This document shows positions 60,375 through 64,000 of a DNA stretch of 64,000 nucleotides, in pieces. The notes beneath the pieces were generated by a model. That model did no database searches. It had not been told where the DNA came from and saw only the letters and a program-made list of their open reading frames with translations. Made by a program: the position numbers and the translations under genes. This stretch comes from Echinarachnius parma (lineage: Eukaryota; Echinodermata; Echinoidea; Clypeasteroida; Echinarachniidae), in assembly GCA_037951105.1 (NCBI GenBank), contig JBAMJV010007773.1, positions 1-64,000 of the forward strand, written 5' to 3'. Every line of letters begins with the position of its first letter. Position 1 is the first letter of the stretch.

Positions 60375-62339
60375 TATATATCAATATCAATACATATAAA
60401 CTTTATCATCATTTCTATTTAAATATAACCTGAGTAATGAGAAGGGGACACACACTTCTTTAGAGTAACCCTCATAATTCTGACTGTTACCACAAAAATA
60501 TGAAAAAAGAGGAACTACCGCCATACCCCTTGGAAAAGAAATTAAAAAAGTTAAACAGTCACAAGAATAACAATACATAGAAGAAAAAAGAAGAACAAAA
60601 CAAATAAATCGAATCGAACCACCAAGTGCGAAAAAAGAATAATAATAAACTACCGTCCGAATGAGCCGCCACCCATCCCCTTCACTACACAAAAATAAGA
60701 ATAAACAATAGACAAAACACGTCACTACTGAATTTTGCCTTTCTTTAACATCCTTCAGTCTTGACCGAGATCAGACTGCACCAATCTATAGGGGCTTATA
60801 ATAGGTAGCCAAACCCCAAATGCCTCGGGATTGCGAGGGTAATCACTGCATTTCCAGCTAGAAGGAACCCTTTCGTCAAGCACTGAACCCTTTTCTCCAT
60901 CACTTCGCATTCATTATACTCCAAACAAAAGTATTTACCAATTCCATGTATTTCTTTTAAAATAACTCATACGAATCGCTTTTGTTTCAATACCCCCTTA
61001 TATCGGAAGCCCAAAACACTATCTAAAAAGAAATCTACTTTTGCTTTTTTTTAAGCATTCTATTAAAACAAAAACCGGAAAGGAATCAAAAAGAAAAAAA
61101 ACCCTCAATCCTGAATAACCAATAACAGACATGATGTCTCAACAAGTAGACAACCTTCTACGACTGTAAACAAAATTACATAATCAAAAGAGAAACCAAA
61201 TACATTGTCTCATAAAAAAAAAAAAAAAAAAAAAAACAATGACGTGTTTACACTTGATAATACTTCATATCCCCTTGTATGAGACTTCTATCCGGCGTTC
61301 AATTACCCGCCGACTTTAACCATTTCCATTAGATTTCCCGCCTTTTACACAAAATCAAAAAGAAATTCCTTGTCTCTTCAAGCATTCAATGACAATACTC
61401 CATTTAAGGGATTTTATAAGTACGACCCTCTATCCCATTTTGTGAGAGCATTAAATGACATTCAATTACTCTCGTATACCCTCTGTTACATCTATATAAA
61501 TAAAAACAACTTTACAATACATTGGACTTTCGAATAGTCTCATAGAAAGAAGTACAAAACACTCGCTATTCTTGTATTTCATCACTTATAAGAATGTCAA
61601 AACTCCAATGTGACAACAACAATTCAGACTCAAGTAATACATTTTTTCAAAAAATCAAAAAGAAACAATGAACAAAAGTTTCTCCTTTTTCTTCTTTTTC
61701 CTTCATTTTTTTCCCTTTTTCAATTACAAAAACCCTTTCCGAAATCCCTCAATTCTGGCCTAGTAGCAAACTGGCTTGACATGTGTCAAAAAACACCAAC
61801 AATTAAAACGGCTACTCCACACTTCTAATACCTCTCTAAAAAAAATAAGCATGACTAAGCCAGCTCTTTCATCAATTTCGAAACCCTTTTTAGAGATCAC
61901 TCAGTCATGACGTGGTGTCACTAGATTGGCTTTTCAAACATTCAATAAAAGGATTCCCCTAAAGAGACTTCATCAGATAATAGACCGCCTCCGCAATGCA
62001 TGCAAACAATACGCGTATGACGTAATACTCCCCGCTGGCAAGCCCAACAATGGCAACTAGGTCCGGCAAGCTAGATTACCCTGAGCTTGCCGGACCCAGT
62101 CACCACTGTCAAGCCCGCCAACGGGGACCCCGACGTCAACGCATACCACCTACACACACTGCAGAAGCGGTCTATTGACTTGTTTAAGTACCGTTCTTTA
62201 TCCCATTTAAAAAAAAACAATTTACAATACATTAAGATGCTGAACCGTCTCACTAAACCCGCTATTCTTCTAATACATCACTTATAAGAATGTCACAATT
62301 CAGAGTCATTTTTAACTAATACCTAAGGAACAATAAAGG
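60375..62339 (-). repeat. Degenerate 5' region between L1-type ORF and monomer array
   Basis: No ORF above 112 codons. 61480-61610 and 62180-62300 share ACAATTTACAATACATT-, CGCTATTCTT- and CATCACTTATAAGAATGTCA-type sequence, and 61850-61970 resembles a monomer. A poly-A run lies at 61208-61235. Contains the hairpin at 61981-62174. Confidence 0.6.
61981..62174. mobile_element. Hairpin MITE copy with one-directional T-to-C changes
   Basis: 194 bases with the same TAGACCGC...GCGGTCTA ends as 43875-44069. Base-by-base comparison shows 24 T-to-C and no C-to-T on the plus strand, in both arms; the loop is also changed. The arms no longer pair perfectly: mismatches read C-A on the plus strand and G-U on the minus strand. 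Confidence 0.85.
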
Positions 62340-64000
62340 AACCTTTGTATCCAAAACCTTTTTCACAAACTCAGAATGAGTGAGCTCTCTTATCCCTTTT
62401 AAAACCTTTTTACAAGATTATTCAGTCCAGACGCGGTAGTCAACTGGCTTTAAAAAAATGCTAATCAATTAAAGAAAATATTCCACAAGGTCTTTACCAA
62501 CCAGAATCTTTTCTCTCCATTTCCACCTGCACGTTATTTTGACCAAACACCCTGACATATCTTTAACTAATCCCTAAGGAACAGTGAAGGAACATTTTTA
62601 TCCAGAACCTTTTTCACAAACTCAGTCTTGACCCAAATAACAGATTGGCTTTTCATCGCCAATAATAGTGTCTAAACACCAATATAAAACAAGTTCATAC
62701 AAACTCATATAATGCCTCTCTAAAAACAAAAACAAAAACCTGAATAAGTGAGCTCTTTTTATCCCTTTTAAAACCTTTTTGCGCGATTTTTTAGTCCAGA
62801 TGCGGTATTCAACTGGCTTTTAAAACATGCCAATCAATTAAAGAAAATATTCCACAAGGTCTTTACCAACCAGAATCTTTTCTCTCCATTTCCACCTGCA
62901 CGTTATTCTGACCAAACACCCTGACATATCTTTAACTAATCCCTAAGGAACAGTGAAGGAACATTTTTATCCAGAACCTTTTTCACAAACTCAGTCTTGA
63001 CCCAAATAACAGATTGGCTTTTCATCGCCAATAATAGTGTCTAAACACCGATATAAAACAAGTTCATACAAACTCATATAATGCCTCTCTAAAAACAAAA
63101 ACCTAAATAAGTGAGCTCTTTTATCCCTTTTAAAACCTTTTTGCGAGATTTTTCAGTCCAGATGCGGTAGTCAACTGGCTTTAAAAAAAAAAAAAAAAAA
63201 AAGCCAATCAATTAAAGAAAAGATTTCACAAGGTTTTTACCAACCAGAATCTTTTCTCTCCATTTCCACCTGCACGTTATTTTGACCAAACACCATGACA
63301 TATCTTTAACTAATCCCTAAGGAACAATGAAGGAACATGTTTATCCAGAACCTTTTTCACAAACTCAGTTCTGACCCAAATAACAGATTGGCTTTTCATC
63401 GCCAATAATAGTGTCTAAACACCAATATAAAACAAGTTCATACAAACTCATATAATGCCTCTCTGAAAACAAAAACCTAAATAAGTGAGCTCTTTGTATC
63501 CCTTTTAAAACCTTTTTGCGCGATTTTTTAGTCCAGATGCGGTATTCAACTGGCTTTTAAAACATGCCAATCAATTAAAGAAAAGATTCCACAAGGTGTA
63601 TACCAACCAAAATCTTTTCTCTCCATTTCCACCTGCACGTTATTTTAACCAAACACCATGGCATATCTTTAACTAATCCCGAATTAGGAACAGTGAAAGA
63701 ACATATTTATCCAAAACCTTTTTCACAAACTCAGTCCTGACCCAAATAACAGATTGGCTTTTCATCGCCAATAATAGTGTCTAAACACCGATATAAAACA
63801 AGTTCATACAAACTCATATAATGCCTCTCTAAAAACAAAAACCTAAATAAGTGAGCTCTTTTATCCCTTTTAAAACCTTTTTGCGAGATTTTTCAGTCCA
63901 GATGCGGTAGTCAACTGGCTTTAAAAAAAAAAAAAAAAAAAGCCAATCAATTAAAGAAAAGATTTCACAAGGTTTTTACCAACCAGAATCTTTTCTCTCC
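62340..64000 (-). repeat. Tandem array, ~370-bp monomers, about 4.5 copies
   Basis: CCAGAATCTTTTCTCTCC recurs at 62501, 62870, 63244, 63607 (one change) and 63983: periods 369, 374, 363 and 376. Each monomer also has GTGAGCTCTTTTATCCC, CAGTCCAGATGCGGTA and AACAGATTGGCTTTTCATCG; an A-run of variable length (up to about 20) alternates. Diverged relatives continue toward 60700 (for example about 61850-61970). Confidence 0.9.

Larger units (their letters stand above)
56289..64000 (-). mobile_element. L1/Tx1-type LINE with long 5' region, extends past window
   Basis: The minus-strand 3' end is probably at about 56289-56315, where the sense strand reads AATAGTATTACAAAAAACAA-like A-rich sequence; the exact end is not certain. 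The ORF is followed upstream by a 5' region (60375 to about 62340) with no long ORF, holding a hairpin MITE and degenerate monomers, then a regular ~370-bp array. Tandem 5' monomers acting as promoters are known in some L1 families; assigning them to this element is inference. Confidence 0.55.

Noticed and set aside
60387-60725. Possible ORF1 of the L1-type element
   Set aside because: 112 codons of hydrophobic AT-rich sequence with no coiled coil, RRM or zinc knuckle pattern.

Overview
The window is animal (metazoan) genomic DNA. It has spliced genes with GT-AG introns, LINE and SINE retroposons, many short non-autonomous DNA transposons, tri- and tetranucleotide microsatellites and long poly-G/poly-C runs. 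The repeat types and the domain content of the genes suggest a marine invertebrate deuterostome, most likely an echinoderm. I cannot name a species, and another invertebrate phylum is possible.

Two host genes are visible, both on the minus strand and tandemly arranged as paralogues. Gene 1 (29127 down to 3541) can be assembled from 11 exons, all phase-consistent, into a 1005-residue protein. Gene 2 (52896 down to 39634) assembles from 10 exons into 716 residues. Both encode a short membrane protein: N-terminal hydrophobic segment, Thr/Ser-rich ectodomain, one transmembrane helix, a long low-complexity cytoplasmic stretch, then ZU5, a UPA-like region and a C-terminal Death domain. This is the cytoplasmic supramodule of UNC5 receptors, UNC5CL and PIDD, without the Ig/thrombospondin ectodomain of UNC5. 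The last six exons have identical lengths in both genes and very similar sequence, while the N-terminal half differs strongly. Gene 1 carries a tyrosine-motif tail (YxxM, YxN) that gene 2 lacks. Upstream of each first exon is a related block with NF-kB-like and ATF/CRE-like sites.

Layout: 0-3.5 kb, repeats and gene 1 downstream flank; 3.5-29.1 kb, gene 1 with large repeat-filled introns, including an intact CR1/L2-like LINE (14.1-17.0 kb) between inverted repeat arms in intron 4; 29.1-34.9 kb, gene 1 upstream region and a cluster of G/C-rich hairpin repeats; 34.9-39.6 kb, gene 2 downstream flank, partly homologous to 1.6-3.5 kb; 39.6-52.9 kb, gene 2; 52.9-56.3 kb, gene 2 upstream region and repeats; 56.3-64 kb, an L1/Tx1-type LINE with an intact 1260-residue ORF, preceded by a long 5' region ending in a ~370-bp tandem monomer array that runs off the window.

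Because the two genes are paralogous blocks, several transposons can be compared with an empty site in the other copy and so postdate the duplication. The most unexpected signal is a hairpin MITE in the 5' region of the L1-type element. Compared with its intact relative in gene 2, it carries 24 T-to-C and no C-to-T changes (A-to-G in the L1 sense), in both arms. This is the pattern expected from A-to-I editing of a double-stranded RNA that was later reverse-transcribed. No virus-like element, LTR element or CRISPR array was recognised.
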